Assembly (NCBI GenBank): GCA_947172415.1
Contig: OX359193.1
Span: forward strand, 6,566,501-6,630,500
Reading direction: 5' to 3'
Source of the DNA: Chondrosia reniformis
Taxonomy: Eukaryota > Porifera > Demospongiae > Chondrillida > Chondrillidae
DNA: 64,000 nucleotides
The translations under genes were made by a program, and so were the position numbers. The notes below the pieces were generated by a model, which was given only the letters and a program-made list of their open reading frames with translations, was not told where the DNA came from and did not search any database. This document shows, in pieces, positions 22,699 to 35,500 of this stretch (position 1 is the first letter of the stretch; each line of letters begins with the position of its first letter).

Positions 22699-25567
22699 AT
22701 GATTAATACAGCAATCTACACACTTGTGGTCATGGGTATCTCATTAACAGGTTCACTAGTGGCTAGAGCAGATGCAATCGAAGGTGAGTCTAATCATGTC
22801 ATGATAGAACAGTATTAATATCCATTTTGGGTTGTGTGCTTGGACACATTAGAAGGAGCAGATAAGTGAGTCAAGTGTCTGGGACTTTGTTGACTTATAG
22901 CTAGTTCAATAAGTGGCTCCACATTATTGACTGTTTCATGCTTTATGTATTTTGAATAAAAATTGTGCCTCTACAAAGATCAGGCTAATATGTACATTTT
23001 GTTAATGAGATCATCATTCGTATATTTCTGTATTGTCTATCTTGTAGTTAGATTAGCTTGACAATACATAATTATTATATTTAAAATTTTATTCTTTACA
23101 GATTGCAGTCCTTGTCCATTTGAAAAAGATATTGTATGTATTCAAAATCCTATCAATGAAACGGTGGACTCTATTAATTTGACCATTTGCTGGGAATCAG
23201 CTAAATTTGACAATCCTGATACATATATTGGAGTTCGATACTCATATAATAATAGTCAAGGAAATCGTCAGCCTAAGGCAAGTTTTAGCAGCATTGAAAA
23301 TAAATCATTTCAAAATGCTTTCTTTTAAAGCAGTTTTACTTTCTGTTATGTTAACGTTTACATGTTTTTTTTCATTTGTTAAACGAGGTTACATACGTAA
23401 TTTCAATAACATTTCCATACTGTTGGTTTAGGTTAAAATAGATGAATTGAAAATTGGATATAGTCGGATACATTACAATAGTACTATAGATAAACTGTGT
23501 AAAGGAAGAAGTTACCTTATAGAAGTGTATAATGGTGAAAAAGTGCTTTTTGAGGAAACTGTCAATACAAGTCTTTCCCAAAGTAAGTACATAAGATATC
23601 AGTTGTATTACAGTGTTTCATTCCTATTTAAGGTGGATTAGCTGGTATACGTACCTTGATGTGTGTAAGATCTATATCTTAAGACCATATTTGGGACCTG
23701 CTTAATATGCAGTTTTATACAGAATCAACATGAAAAGCACTCATTATAGATGAGGTGTTTGACATACATATAAAGGTGGCCATTAGTATAGGTTATACGT
23801 ATATTGTTTGTATATACAGTATATATTACTTTAACAATTATGTACATATTGTATGTGTTTTAAAATGCAATGAATTGTTAAATATATACAGGAGTTTTAT
23901 TACCAGCACCTGAACTAAAGAATGTGACACAACTTAATGAAACAGATGATAAAAATGGCCTCAGATTCTCCTTTGAATTAATGGTAATTAATATAATTAG
24001 TTTTCAGTCCTTCTTTAGAAGTAAAAGTTGCATACAGTATCATCTCCCCATCAATCCCACTTTTCTACCACATTTTTCCTTGATTAAATTGTGGCTGATT
24101 ATTGAAGTGACACTGTACATACATGCATAGACACTGTATTTTGTTGTAACTCCATATATAGATATGTTAAATACTTGCTGGACAAATGTTTGTATGAATG
24201 ATTGATTCATGAATGGCTTATAGCCATCAGATCCAGACCAGTGTAGTTACGTATTTGCTGTTTTATTTACAGAGTTGCACATTTACTTACTTTTTAAATT
24301 GCTTAATTACTACTATACACATGCGTGTATTGTGTTTATATAAGCGATCCTGTAATGTACGTGTTTCTGTGCCATGTTTCTAATGGAGTTATCTACTGTT
24401 CCTTCTTATATGTAGTTTAATAGTGTAGATATTAATTCAAGCACTGAGTGCAACAAGCCATTGTTTTTGTTTGCTAAGCCTGATATTGGCGAGATTGTCG
24501 AAATAGTACTACCAGAACCAGAATGGAACATAACATATGAAATGGTCTCTGGCAATGTGACTTTTAGTAACGATGTGAGCACTTTCAGAGTTTACTATGA
24601 GGCTAAGAATGGTCAAATTAGTGAAATGAGTAACTCTGTGGCTTTGCATCCACCCACTCTTCCCTCGATAACAAGTAAGTCTATTAGTAACTATCATATG
24701 CTATGTTAACTCTTTCACAACTAGCTCTCCAAAATATACATGATTATCCAAATCCTTTTATCTGTAGCCATCCACTCAACAGAGAATGTGGAAGCTGTGG
24801 TAATTGCCTCAGCCACTATAGTCCTACTGATTTCTTTGGTATTGGCTGGTGTTATTGCTACCATCTGTGCAGTGAAGTACGTATATAAGAGAGTGATCAT
24901 ATCCATATAGCCAGAAATTTTGGCAGTAAATTTATTTTTGGTGGATCAATGGTTTTGAGAGCAATTCTGTAATATTTCAACTGCCAAACTACCCGAATGT
25001 CGGAGCACAACTGTCTTGTCAGTAAATTCACCAAAGTAAAATCCACCAAATGCCATAATTTGAACAATCCGCCAATTATTCTTCCTGCCAAAAGTCCAGC
25101 TATACGGTATAGTAAACCTTTCAATGCTTTCTTTCAGTTTTTATGACCTTTACAATTTGGCACAGCATGTATGAAACAAAAGTATGATTGATACATATAC
25201 TACATTAATTTTACTTGTATGTTACTTTATTTTGTAGACTTCTAAAGGAAAAGAGAACTGCCAAGATGGTACTGGTAAGTAAGCTGTCATTAGAATTCAA
25301 ATTAATATTCAGACAACTGGTTCAGAATCTATTTTGTGCTATTATTAGAATATAGGTCCTGATGACATTGTTTCTATACCACCTGATGTTATTACAATCT
25401 GTGAGGATCAGGACATATGCAACAGGAAACATTCAAGTCAACCATCCACCATTTATCCAACCTCTCTATCGGGATTTTACATCACAGTAGATGGTTCTCA
25501 ACCAAGATCAGAGTTTCCATATGTGACCTATAACAGTGAGCCCACTGCTCACAACTATGTACCATAG
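22699..25567 (+). CDS. Type I membrane receptor, FN3-like, paralogue 1 (375 aa)
   Basis: Exons 22699-22783, 23102-23277, 23432-23582, 23892-23983, 24416-24674, 24768-24876, 25238-25274, 25349-25567; the sum is an exact multiple of three. Exon 1 is a signal peptide (MINTAIYTLVVMGISLTG). Exons 2-3 and 4-5 each encode one ~110-residue beta-sandwich-like module with FN3-like features: INLTICWES (B-strand Trp), LCKGRSYLIEV, and a final RVYYEAKNGQISEMSNSV. Several N-glycosylation sequons are present. Exon 6 gives a hydrophobic helix (VVIASATIVLLISLVLAGVI). The tail is short, with DDIVSIPPDVITICED, SGFYITV, PYVTY and a C-terminal NYVP. Intron 2 uses a GC donor. Ligand and function are unknown. A cytokine-receptor-like fold is my inference; other FN3 adhesion receptors are possible. 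Confidence 0.88.
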
Positions 25568-26765
25568 AGGTACAAGAAAGGCTCTTTGAGCACCTTTGAT
25601 TGGAAATGTCATATTTGGAAAAAATTGTGCATGACAATAAGAAGTAAACTATAATACTCTTTGTTTATTTATTTTATTTGTGATTATAGGTACATAGACT
25701 GATGTATCCATGGTGAAATATTTGACTGTTTGTTTTACTCTTTGTATACAATGTTTATTATTTAAACTATTAAGGGAATTGATATTGAACAAAAAAAAAA
25801 CATTTTCAAATATGCATTAATGGTAATTCTCATGATTAATGACCATGTTTATATAGATATATGGTTATTCCTTACGTAGTATACAATCTAGTCTTCTTAT
25901 TTTAATTGAAAGTGGACCTTTTGGTAGATTATAATGGGGACGCTCTACTGACTTCGAATTCATATCCAGTCAGTTGATCCAAAATCTTAAGTGATAAAGA
26001 TGATATCATACTATACAAGCAGTGGTATTTGGTCAATATTTACAGCTTCTTTTATAAAGTAATATAATTATTTATCATATATCAAGAGATCTGTCGCATA
26101 AGGTAAGTATTTATAATGATTATATTTTGCAAACTGCATATATAAGGTACACGTACAATTAAAGTTGCCGTTTATATAATATAAATTTTCCGATCTTATA
26201 AATATAGCGCTAAAATTGCAATTAAAATTTAACTGGCTTTATGAGCAGTTGGAGCTAGTATGTCCTGCATGTATAGACTTTTGTAAAGACTATATACGGA
26301 ACGGTCTATATAATTTAGAAAGCGCGCGGTCAAACATACACTGTCTCGCGCGATCAGTATTTAATTCAATTTGACATCTTTAAGTATGCCAAAACACAAC
26401 AGATTTTGTTGAGCAATTTAAGATGTTAGAGTCAAAAACATTTCTTCAAACAAGGTTCAAGACAAGATACATTATATAGATTGTGGTCTTAATTTGCCGT
26501 TTATTGTTAATATAATCAAATCGTTATATACATGCAGGATTATGGGATCAATCTAAATTGTTATTGAAATTATTTTGTAGGCAAATTAAATTATCCAACT
26601 ATTTGAGACTACTATATAATTGTTTACCAAGTAAATGAGTGTGATGCGGACATATTAATTATATATACATGTATGTATTGTATATTTGTACAACATGTAT
26701 AATTGTACGTACTAATATATTATATACAAATTTTCCATTAAATCTCCTTTAAGGCATAGGTTGCC
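25568..26765. other. Intergenic AT-rich spacer
   Basis: Between receptor paralogues 1 and 2. AT-rich with no ORF, repeat array or RNA gene that I can support. Confidence 0.6.
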
Positions 26766-28746
26766 ATGAAGAATGCTTTACATTTGTTTGCTTGTTTTCT
26801 TGTGTGCTTACCAGCAAATCCTCAAATGCAAGATGTTACAAATGGTAAAATAAATGTTCTGCAAGAACAACTATAGTTTTCAGGTCATATAGCATCATTT
26901 TCATAAAGATATACTTCAGTTTTCATATGTTATGTTCTTTTTATGTTATATATCACATCTGTAATTGAAACCTAATATAGTTATATATAATATGGTTCAA
27001 AGGGTCCAAATGCTTCTCTCTCTATATGTATATATAGTATGTACTTCAGAGTGCCCTAATGGTAAAGCTACAGTATGCTTGTCCAACCTTACACAAACAG
27101 TGAGATTGATTATCTGTTGGAGGGTTTGTCCGACCAGCGTAGATTGTACAGTGGAAGTCTATTACATTGACAAACATGGAAATCGTGAAGTAAATTTATT
27201 TGCACAACTAACGTGTTTTCATACAAGTTGATATATAGTGTGTAACTGTCATTTTCAATACAACCGTACACTGACCGGTGATCATGAACACCTGTTGTCT
27301 GAAGTAAAAAGTGTTAATCCAAGTGTCATACATAACCTTCTACAATAATTCTCATTCATATGGACTTGGGAATTTCATGTATTTAGTCATACATGCATTA
27401 TTCACTTTGTAGGTTGTGTTTTCTGATAACGCTCCAACTGGTGCTTACAGGTTTTTAAATTACTACAATAGTACAATAGAGTTATGTTTTGGAAGAGACT
27501 ACATAGTTGAAGTTACAACTAAGAAATTTAGCAACCCATTAAAAACAGAGCTAAATAAAACCATATCTCTTTTTACCACTGAAAGTAAGTTATGAATGTA
27601 TATTTGCTCTATATTAACTATTAAGTTTTTAAGTTCATAAAGCTTTAAAAGTTACTTTGTTAATAATACATTCTTTACAGAATTGCCGCCACCCAACTTA
27701 ACAGCAGTGACAAACATTGGAGAAACAAATAATCAGTTCTTTATTGAATTTCAGGTAGTATAATCATCGAATCTACTTTCTATACTAGCTGGTAACAGAT
27801 GAGGTTTCCAAATGAAAAATGAACCCGTCAAATAATAAATTAACAACTGACTTTCCTGTATCTTTGTATGCATGTAGCTGCCGAGTACTAACATACTCTC
27901 CAAATGTGATGAGCCACTGTATCTGATTACTTTACCAGATACAAAAAGTGAGAATATCTCAGTGGCAGTCGGATGGAACAGTACAACCAATGTTTACTTT
28001 GGTTTAGTGGATTTTAATAATGAGGTCAACTCTCTCAGGGTGTACTATGAAGCTAAAAGTGGTCGGATAAGTGAATTAAGTGATATCAGCTATACAAGCC
28101 TACCTACTGTCACAATATCAAGTACGCTTATATATTTTGTACATCCTTGTGACGTCTGTTTTTTATTTTTGAGTACATTCTCACAGACACTGTAGCTACT
28201 ATGGTAGTCTCAGATGGCACCATAGCTCTGCTCTCTGTAGGCACTAGTATTGTGGTAATATTAATGATAGTCATTGTTACAGTCTGTTTCAGTACCAAAT
28301 TGTGAGTTCGCAAGTATATACATATACCTGCATGCATATGCACATACATAGAACTACTTTATATATGTGATTAACCTTTCAATAATTATAAGGTACCAAA
28401 AAAGAAGAAGAGAAGCAAACATTAAAGTCACAGTGGTAAAGTTATAGTCTGCTTCTAAATGATGGTAAAATTATTGATCTACTTCTTTACTATGGTGTAG
28501 GACGTTGCTGTTGAGACTGACATTATATCTATACAGCCAGATGTTGCAACTATATGTGAAGATGCAGGAGTTGTAGTGCAGAAAGGATTCTCAAGTCCTC
28601 CATGTTTCCACTCTCCAACCTCGCAGTCTGGTGTTTACGTAGCTTTGGGTACCTCACAACCTGAGTCAGGACTGAATAACCATATAATCACAGGGAGTCT
28701 GCAGTCCGAAAGTGTACATCATGAAACATGCATTATTCCAATTTAA
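26766..28746 (+). CDS. Type I membrane receptor, FN3-like, paralogue 2 (374 aa)
   Basis: Exons 26766-26844, 27038-27189, 27413-27584, 27681-27754, 27878-28121, 28187-28301, 28393-28435, 28501-28746, in frame throughout with the same phases as paralogue 1. Signal peptide MKNALHLFACFLVCLPANP; module 1 with RLIICWRVC, VEVYYIDKHGNRE and LCFGRDYIVEV; module 2 ending RVYYEAKSGRISELSD; helix TIALLSVGTSIVVILMIVIV; basic juxtamembrane YQKRRREA. The tail has TDIISIQPDVATICEDAG and SGVYVALGTSQPESG, which align with paralogue 1. A poly(A) signal AATAAA is at 28918-28923. Surface receptor role is inferred from topology; no kinase or death domain is present. Confidence 0.88.
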
Positions 28747-29682
28747 AGCAAAAATGTCTGGTACAGCTCAAAATAGACTCCAAATATACTTTATTGTATA
28801 CCTATAGTATACAGATGGGTGACTAGCCATGCACATGGTTTGTTATTTTATGACAGGTTTGTTCATGTAACTGAGTGACCATTCATATATACATTGTCAA
28901 GTTTCACTGCAATTTTTAATAAATTGTAAATTCAATTGCAATGTTTTGTATGGATGTGTGTATTTATATGTAAATGTTTATAGTAATTGGAAAGCAATTG
29001 CAACAAACACTACAGGTGTCAACATATATATGTATGCCTACATTGTGTTAAACAAACACTCCATCCTGCACACTACTGTATATCATCTGGACCATTCCAT
29101 ATATATACATAAAATTTTAAATAATGTAATTCCATATTCATGCATCATGTTGAAAGTCACATGCCAACAAAAATGCTGATTTTGCTAGTGTACCCTGGGG
29201 GTATGTCAACACCTGTTTACCAACATTATTCATAGCTAAATTGCAATAAATGAATATAGTTAACCCTAGACTGTCTGTCTTACAAGTTTCGTCTTCATGA
29301 TATTGCATTCACTATTCACTTTGGATATAGCTACAGGAAATCGTCCAAAGCAAATTAAAGGGGAATCATTTGAGCATATACTAAAACGTTATCAGTGAGT
29401 TCCAGTACTAGCAATGCTAACTAGAGCATGAACACTATCTCTTGAGGACATTTTGCTATATAAGTCTTCTTCCTTATTCACTTCTTCCTTGTTCACTAGC
29501 TAAGTCTTTTTCAATGGATACCTTGGACAATGAATGGACAAGTGCTGTGGCAGGGCAGCTTTTGTGTCTGAAACTCTAAAATGCTTATTACAGATTGTCT
29601 GTATAACTCGAGTGATTAGACATATAAAACGTTCTACAATATAATAGCAAATGACTACCTTCTATGCTAAATACGCTCGGAT
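28747..29682. other. Intergenic spacer between receptor paralogues 2 and 3
   Basis: Includes the 3' UTR and AATAAA (28918-28923) of paralogue 2. I see no other supported feature. Confidence 0.55.
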
Positions 29683-29733
29683 ATGGTTATTAATTTGCTA
29701 CTCTCGTTTCTAGTTTTCCAGTTGTCCGTGGAT

Positions 29734-32499
29734 ATGGTTTTGTTGGGTTTATCTGCTCTGCTACTGTTGCCCCTCGCAACTGCCATTCAAGCGAAAGGTA
29801 ATACCAATTTCAAGGTGTACTTAGTTTATTGCAGAATAGATCGTACTTTGTGCGCCAAACTAATAAATCTACCTAGCGACCTAAGCAATAATTTGTGCAT
29901 TGCATACAGGTTGGGGGAATATTATATATAGGAATCACTTCCCTAGTTCCTAATTGATATAGAATAAACACACTTAGATCTCTGATTGAGTTCATTAGAA
30001 TCTAAGCAATCCATTTTATTATTAGGTCCACAATAAATGTAATAATCCCTTTGTCACATTTGATATCTCTCTTGATTGAATATGTTCATTTTATATAGTA
30101 TGCCAGTGCAATGTTACAGTACCATCAATGCATTTCAGCTGTCGCTTCACGACTAATTTTGGTGAAGCAGTAACTATCTGCTGGGATACATGTTACACAT
30201 CTTTACATACATGTACTCTGGATGTATACTACATTGATGAGTTGACTATGAATAAAGTTGTAAGTTGCATGATAGCTATATATGGCAAACATTTGCTGCA
30301 GCTTACATTGTAGTTATGTGTATTTGCTATCATGGCAATTTACATTTAGTGTAAATCTACAGGTATGTGTGCATGAGTATTTGTCAACCAAATGAGAAAC
30401 AAGAAAAATCACTTTTGATGTGTTTAAAATAGGTCACTAGTGGACTAGAAATTTTAATCATTGCATATGTTTGATTTTATAGTCAATGTGTAATGAATCA
30501 GGTTTGTGTACAGAAGAATCAAGTTCTAGAGGAGCTGGATTTCTACCAACTTATGTAAATACATTTAACTTTTGTAAAGGAAGGAATTATACAATAAGCA
30601 TCACAGATAGCTCCACAGATCAAGAGGCTTTAGCTCCATGGCATGAAATAATAACACTAACTACTGCAGACAGTAAGTCTTGTAATTTTCTAACACAATC
30701 ATTATAGTTCTTCATTATAGTTTTGTGCATGTATCTTGTCTTGTAGAGCTGCCAGCTCCATATATTGTTAATGTTTCAAAATCCATATTATCTGAATCTG
30801 AAAATGGTGTTCACAAAGTTAAAATATACATAAAAGTAAGCTATAATAACCCAATGTACGTAAAGTATATTGCATGATATATAGCCAGTTACAAACATGA
30901 CATATACGTATATTATACAGTGACAGGGATTTTAGTTTCAAGACAATTCCGGTTTACAGTTTCTTTCTCTGCCTTCTCTGTTCATGACTCTTGCACATTG
31001 GTATATATTACAATTTCAGTGTGTGTATAGTTATACAAGTTTTTTGTATATATATATATTTACAGATCCATAATGATAGCATAGCTAAAGAATGTCCTGT
31101 AAAGTACATCGTTGCGAAATCAGATGTCAATGAAACAGCATTTGCTGAAGCAGAAAAGAATGGCACAACGACAGATACTTTATATGCATCAGTGACCTTT
31201 ACGATCAAGCCAGTCTCTTTGAATATCCACTATGTGACTACAGGTGGTCAACTGAGTAACACAAGTTCCTATTTCCTTCAGGATCCAACACCTACAGTTA
31301 TAATAACACCTACAGTTATAATAACACCTACAGTTATAATAACACCTACAGTTATGACACCTACAGTTATGACACCTACACCCTCAGCAATGTCACCAGG
31401 TGAGTGTTTTGTTGGGTCTAAACTCCTGTTTTTTAATGAATACTTTGCCCAAAACCACACAGAAACACTAAATCTCTCCCTAAAAACAGAAATAATCAAA
31501 ATATATACGTATATTGCACATATTTCACATATTTCACACATTTCTGTAACACACAATCCCTACACTAACTATATAATCAAAAATAATAATAATAATATAT
31601 AGTCTGTATTTACCTTAATAATAATAATATGTCCTTATGGTCCATATACAGTGCAGTATATGTATGTTCAGTTTGCAGGCCTGGCATATATATAGAGTGG
31701 TTTGCAATGGTAACAAATAATCTGATAGTGTGTATTGGGGATTTGTGTAGTGGTTCTATTTGACACTTTCACTGTGCACAATTGAATATTTTTGCATTTC
31801 TCTTTTGATGTCAGGTACCATATCACTGATTGCTGTACTGAGCTTTATGTCCTTGGTTTTAGTAACTATCTGTTCCTTGCTAATACTGTAAGTTCTTCAT
31901 ATGAATACGTTTTCATATGATTCCTTCCCTTTCTAGGACATTGACAATAACGTGAATACAATTAAATTACATATTAATTTTGGTGTAAATTAACTATATA
32001 CTTTCAGTGATTACAGTATATGTTCACTTATTTTAGGTGTATCTATTTACAAAGAATTCGAAGAAATCACAATAGCACTCGATTTGTAAGTTGCTATAGG
32101 AACACTTAATTTTACAAGAACATTTATTTAGTAGTATACATTATCATATCATATATACATACGTAGCTTTTACACATATTGACACTTATATTATACTGTA
32201 TATATATGCATGTGTACAATAATAATAATAATAATATATACTACAGTCTATGTACTGTAATTTGTTCTTTGTTTACTAAACTACAGGGCTCAACTGTCAG
32301 CATTCCAGTTTCAGCAACTGATAAGGATTCTATAGCTCCTGATGATGTTACAGTCTATGATGAAATTTGTGGTCCAGTTATTCTAACAGAAGATTATGCT
32401 GCTAAATCAAGTACTTCACAACCAGGAGTGTACACACCAATCGATTGCAAGAATCAGCTTATCATTGATTATACTTCAGAACTAAAACTGGCAATCTAG
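29734..32499 (+). CDS. Type I membrane receptor, FN3-like, paralogue 3 with Thr/Pro stalk (390 aa)
   Basis: Exons 29734-29797, 30099-30259, 30483-30672, 30747-30835, 31066-31399, 31815-31887, 32037-32085, 32287-32499, same phases as the other two. An in-frame ATG at 29683 would add 17 residues; 29734 gives a cleaner signal peptide (MVLLGLSALLLLPLATAIQA). Module 1 has AVTICWDTC, LDVYYIDEL and FCKGRNYTISI. Module 2 is the most diverged (IHYVTTGGQLSNTSSY). Before the helix (ISLIAVLSFMSLVLVTICSL) lies a TPTVIIT-type repeat stalk not found in the other paralogues. The tail keeps Pro-Gly-Val-Tyr (QPGVYTPID) and APDDVTVYDEI. The stop codon is 52 bp from the stop of the convergent cyclase gene. Confidence 0.86.
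31283..31392 (+). repeat. In-frame Thr-Pro repeat of the stalk
   Basis: Coding tandem repeat of ACACCTACAGTTATAATA (TPTVII) and the shorter ACACCTACAGTTATG (TPTVM), inside exon 5 of receptor paralogue 3. Such Thr/Pro tracts are usually O-glycosylated stalks. Confidence 0.85.
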
Positions 32500-32533
32500 T
32501 ACATTAATTATTCTTTAAAGAAAAATGTATTTC

Positions 32534-32539
32534 TTTATT
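32534..32539 (-). promoter_or_regulatory. Poly(A) signal of the guanylyl cyclase gene
   Basis: AATAAA on the minus strand, about 13 bp after the cyclase stop codon and within the expected 3' UTR of receptor paralogue 3 on the other strand. Confidence 0.6.
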
Positions 32540-32551
32540 GTTGGCTCTATA

Positions 32552-35500
32552 CTAGAGAATTACACACACTCGTGACAAAAGTTTGGCTTCTTTTTGTTCC
32601 AATCTACTCAGCGATGTTACTTCTTGTCCAGTTGGGGTAGGCCTGCTGGCTAGAAATTCTGAGGTAACAATTAATTCTTCCTCAGTCTCTTTTCCTTGTC
32701 TTGGTTCAACAAAGTATGTTACCATCTGCCCTAAGCCTTTTACCATTAGAGCTCCTCTTGACTCAAAAAGATACTTTCCTTTGTCTTTTATCTGCCTTTA
32801 GCACGATAAGGAAGGAATTTCAAGGTAAGTATGTATATATATATATACTTATATATATATATTGTTACAGTTATATATAAAGCTCTATATACGTATAAGG
32901 TTGTCCTAAGTCAAAACCCTAGGAAAAGGTGTTTTAGTCTATATATTCTGTTCTTATAATTCTTCCTTGGCCTCGTATGTGTGTATTTCAACCATAGAAC
33001 CATGTAAAAATGGTGTTTTGGATTAAAAACATATGTACACAATTCTTATATACACATACAGGACACATGTACTAAACACAAGTATTGTGATATGGCTTCT
33101 AATACAAGTAGGAATTACCTTTATTATGTAAAATTAATGTAAGAAAACACAATTTCTATACATATTATAAAGGTACGTACATGACACACATCTCTGCATG
33201 CGTCTGATATTCATTGTGGACTCCACTTAATTGTATAATTATGTTAAAAAGCTAAATTTATCTGGAATTCATTTTATATATTATATTTAATTGTACTCAT
33301 TACATTGCTTAATCTAATAATTCCATAAGAATAGCGTAAACATATAAACCTTTATTTTCCTTTAGCATACTCTTTCTAATTGCATAATTTCCCTAGTCCT
33401 GTGATTACGCAATAATGAGGAGTCCACTGTATATACTACACATGGCTATTTGCTTACTCAAATGTCTTCTGAGAAATGTGCACTTTTCCAGGCATTCCAT
33501 GTGACTCCATTCTACTGGCTGTGTTCACAGTGTCCCCAAATAGACAGTACCGCGGCATCTTTGTTCCCACCACACCCGATACCACTGGGCCAGAGTGTAC
33601 ACCAATACGAATCTGCAGAGGCGTCTCACAATTGGGTTCGACTACCTGCTCAGAGACGTAGCGCATGTCAAACCCCAACTGTATGAGTGCTTCAGCATGC
33701 CTCGTAGCTGTTTGAAGTAAGCCCGCTGCTACCATGTAAGCATCTCCTATGGTCTCAACCTATATGTAAATATATACATCAACACTTATAGAGATATCAT
33801 CATACATACATATACGTATACATATATACGTATGTATAATGTAATTACACATACACATTAATGAATTTCAGTATAAAATATACGTATACATACGTAGCAA
33901 TATGGTGTAGCTCAAACTATTATGGACGAATACAAAGCTCCAATTGCACTAAATATAATATGTATACTATTAGGTATATTTGTTATATACGTGTATACCT
34001 TATATACATTGTGTTTTCCTGTTAGCTCATCAAAGAGAGTATACAGCCTGTTTAGCATTTTGACCACTTGGATTGGCTGGCATGAATTGCAAATTGAAGT
34101 GAACCCTTTGATGTCGCTAAACAGTACAGTGACAACTGGATGGTCCATGGCCTCGGGTACTCTACCCATTTGCAGTTCCTCTGCAACAGAAACAGGAAGC
34201 ATTGCATGTAAAAGTGAGTCTGCTCTCTCCTTCTCTCTGAGTACATTGCCCTTCTCCCTTTCCAATTCTGCCTTTGTTTGCTCCAGCATCAGAGCAATCT
34301 TCTTCTCCACTTTCAATTCACTATTGATCATTACCAAATCACGTGCACTGTCATGCAGAGGAAAGTCACTCAGAAACAATCCCTTTTCATTCATCTGCTC
34401 CAGATAATGGACTTGTGGAGATCCTAAGAAGAGAAATTGGTTGGCCTCATTCAGGAAAATCATTTGACCTTTGAACGAGATCTGACTAGTATCTTCACCA
34501 TTTTTCATAGCTAGAGTAAACTTGCTATTTTCAAATGATCGGATTGTATCATACGCAAATGGTATCTGTGGACGAGTGATAGCAAAATACTCTGTGATAT
34601 GTGCTCCTTTTGGCTTTAATGAAGGCAGCAATCTCTTTAGAGCTTTTCCTACACTGACAATCTCCAGATTTGCATCAAATATTAAGTGAAAGGGAAATGA
34701 GCATCCGAATACCTCTGGTGTTATAGGCCAAACCTTTGTCTTTGGAATCATGGAGCAATCATCCAGACCCATGCTTAAAGTACTACTATCATGAAATAAA
34801 GATTTCTTTCTACCCTTCTTTAGAGCAACATTAGATGTTTCATCTTTTGCCAGGCATAGCTTCTCCTCGATAGCTTTGAACACTACGTGATGCTGCAGTT
34901 TGCCTCCGTATCTTTCCAGCTCCTCTCGCTGAATAATTTCCAAGGTAACATTAGTCCCATGGAAATCCTTTGCCACAGCCTTCACAATTCCAATGACTAC
35001 ATACTCAAAGCCTTTTCTAGCTGAGTAATAGTGTAGCAACATTGTATGGGAATCATTGCCAACTGGGTCGCAGCGAAAGGAGGGGGCCAGCATATTTGGA
35101 TACGTGTATGAGAGGTGGTCGTGAAGAGCATCCAGGTTACTCATGAAAGACAGAAGGTCATGTCCAAGGCTCTGCAAGATGGTGGCATGGCCAATTCTCT
35201 TACAGTATTCAAAAAAATGCCTCCCCGTTTTCTCTAAAAGTATTTCTTCAGAAATTCCTAATAAGATGGATTAATATACTATATATACATAAGCTTGAAT
35301 ACATATATACTCTTCAACCATTAAATGTAATAAAATTCTTTAAGAATGTTTCACCTCTATATGCACATTATGTAATAATACAACTTTTAGCTTGTAGTGT
35401 TATTCTTACCAGAGATTCCTGAAGCTGCCTTTACCAATTTGATTAAATAATCCTCCTTATATTCCTCATGTGTCAGGAAAGTTGTCACTTCCGAGAGGCC

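Noticed and set aside
24600..28090. True WSXWS box in the receptors
   Set aside because: The Trp residues are absent; only the Ser spacing is similar. Recorded as a hypothesis, not as a class I receptor call.
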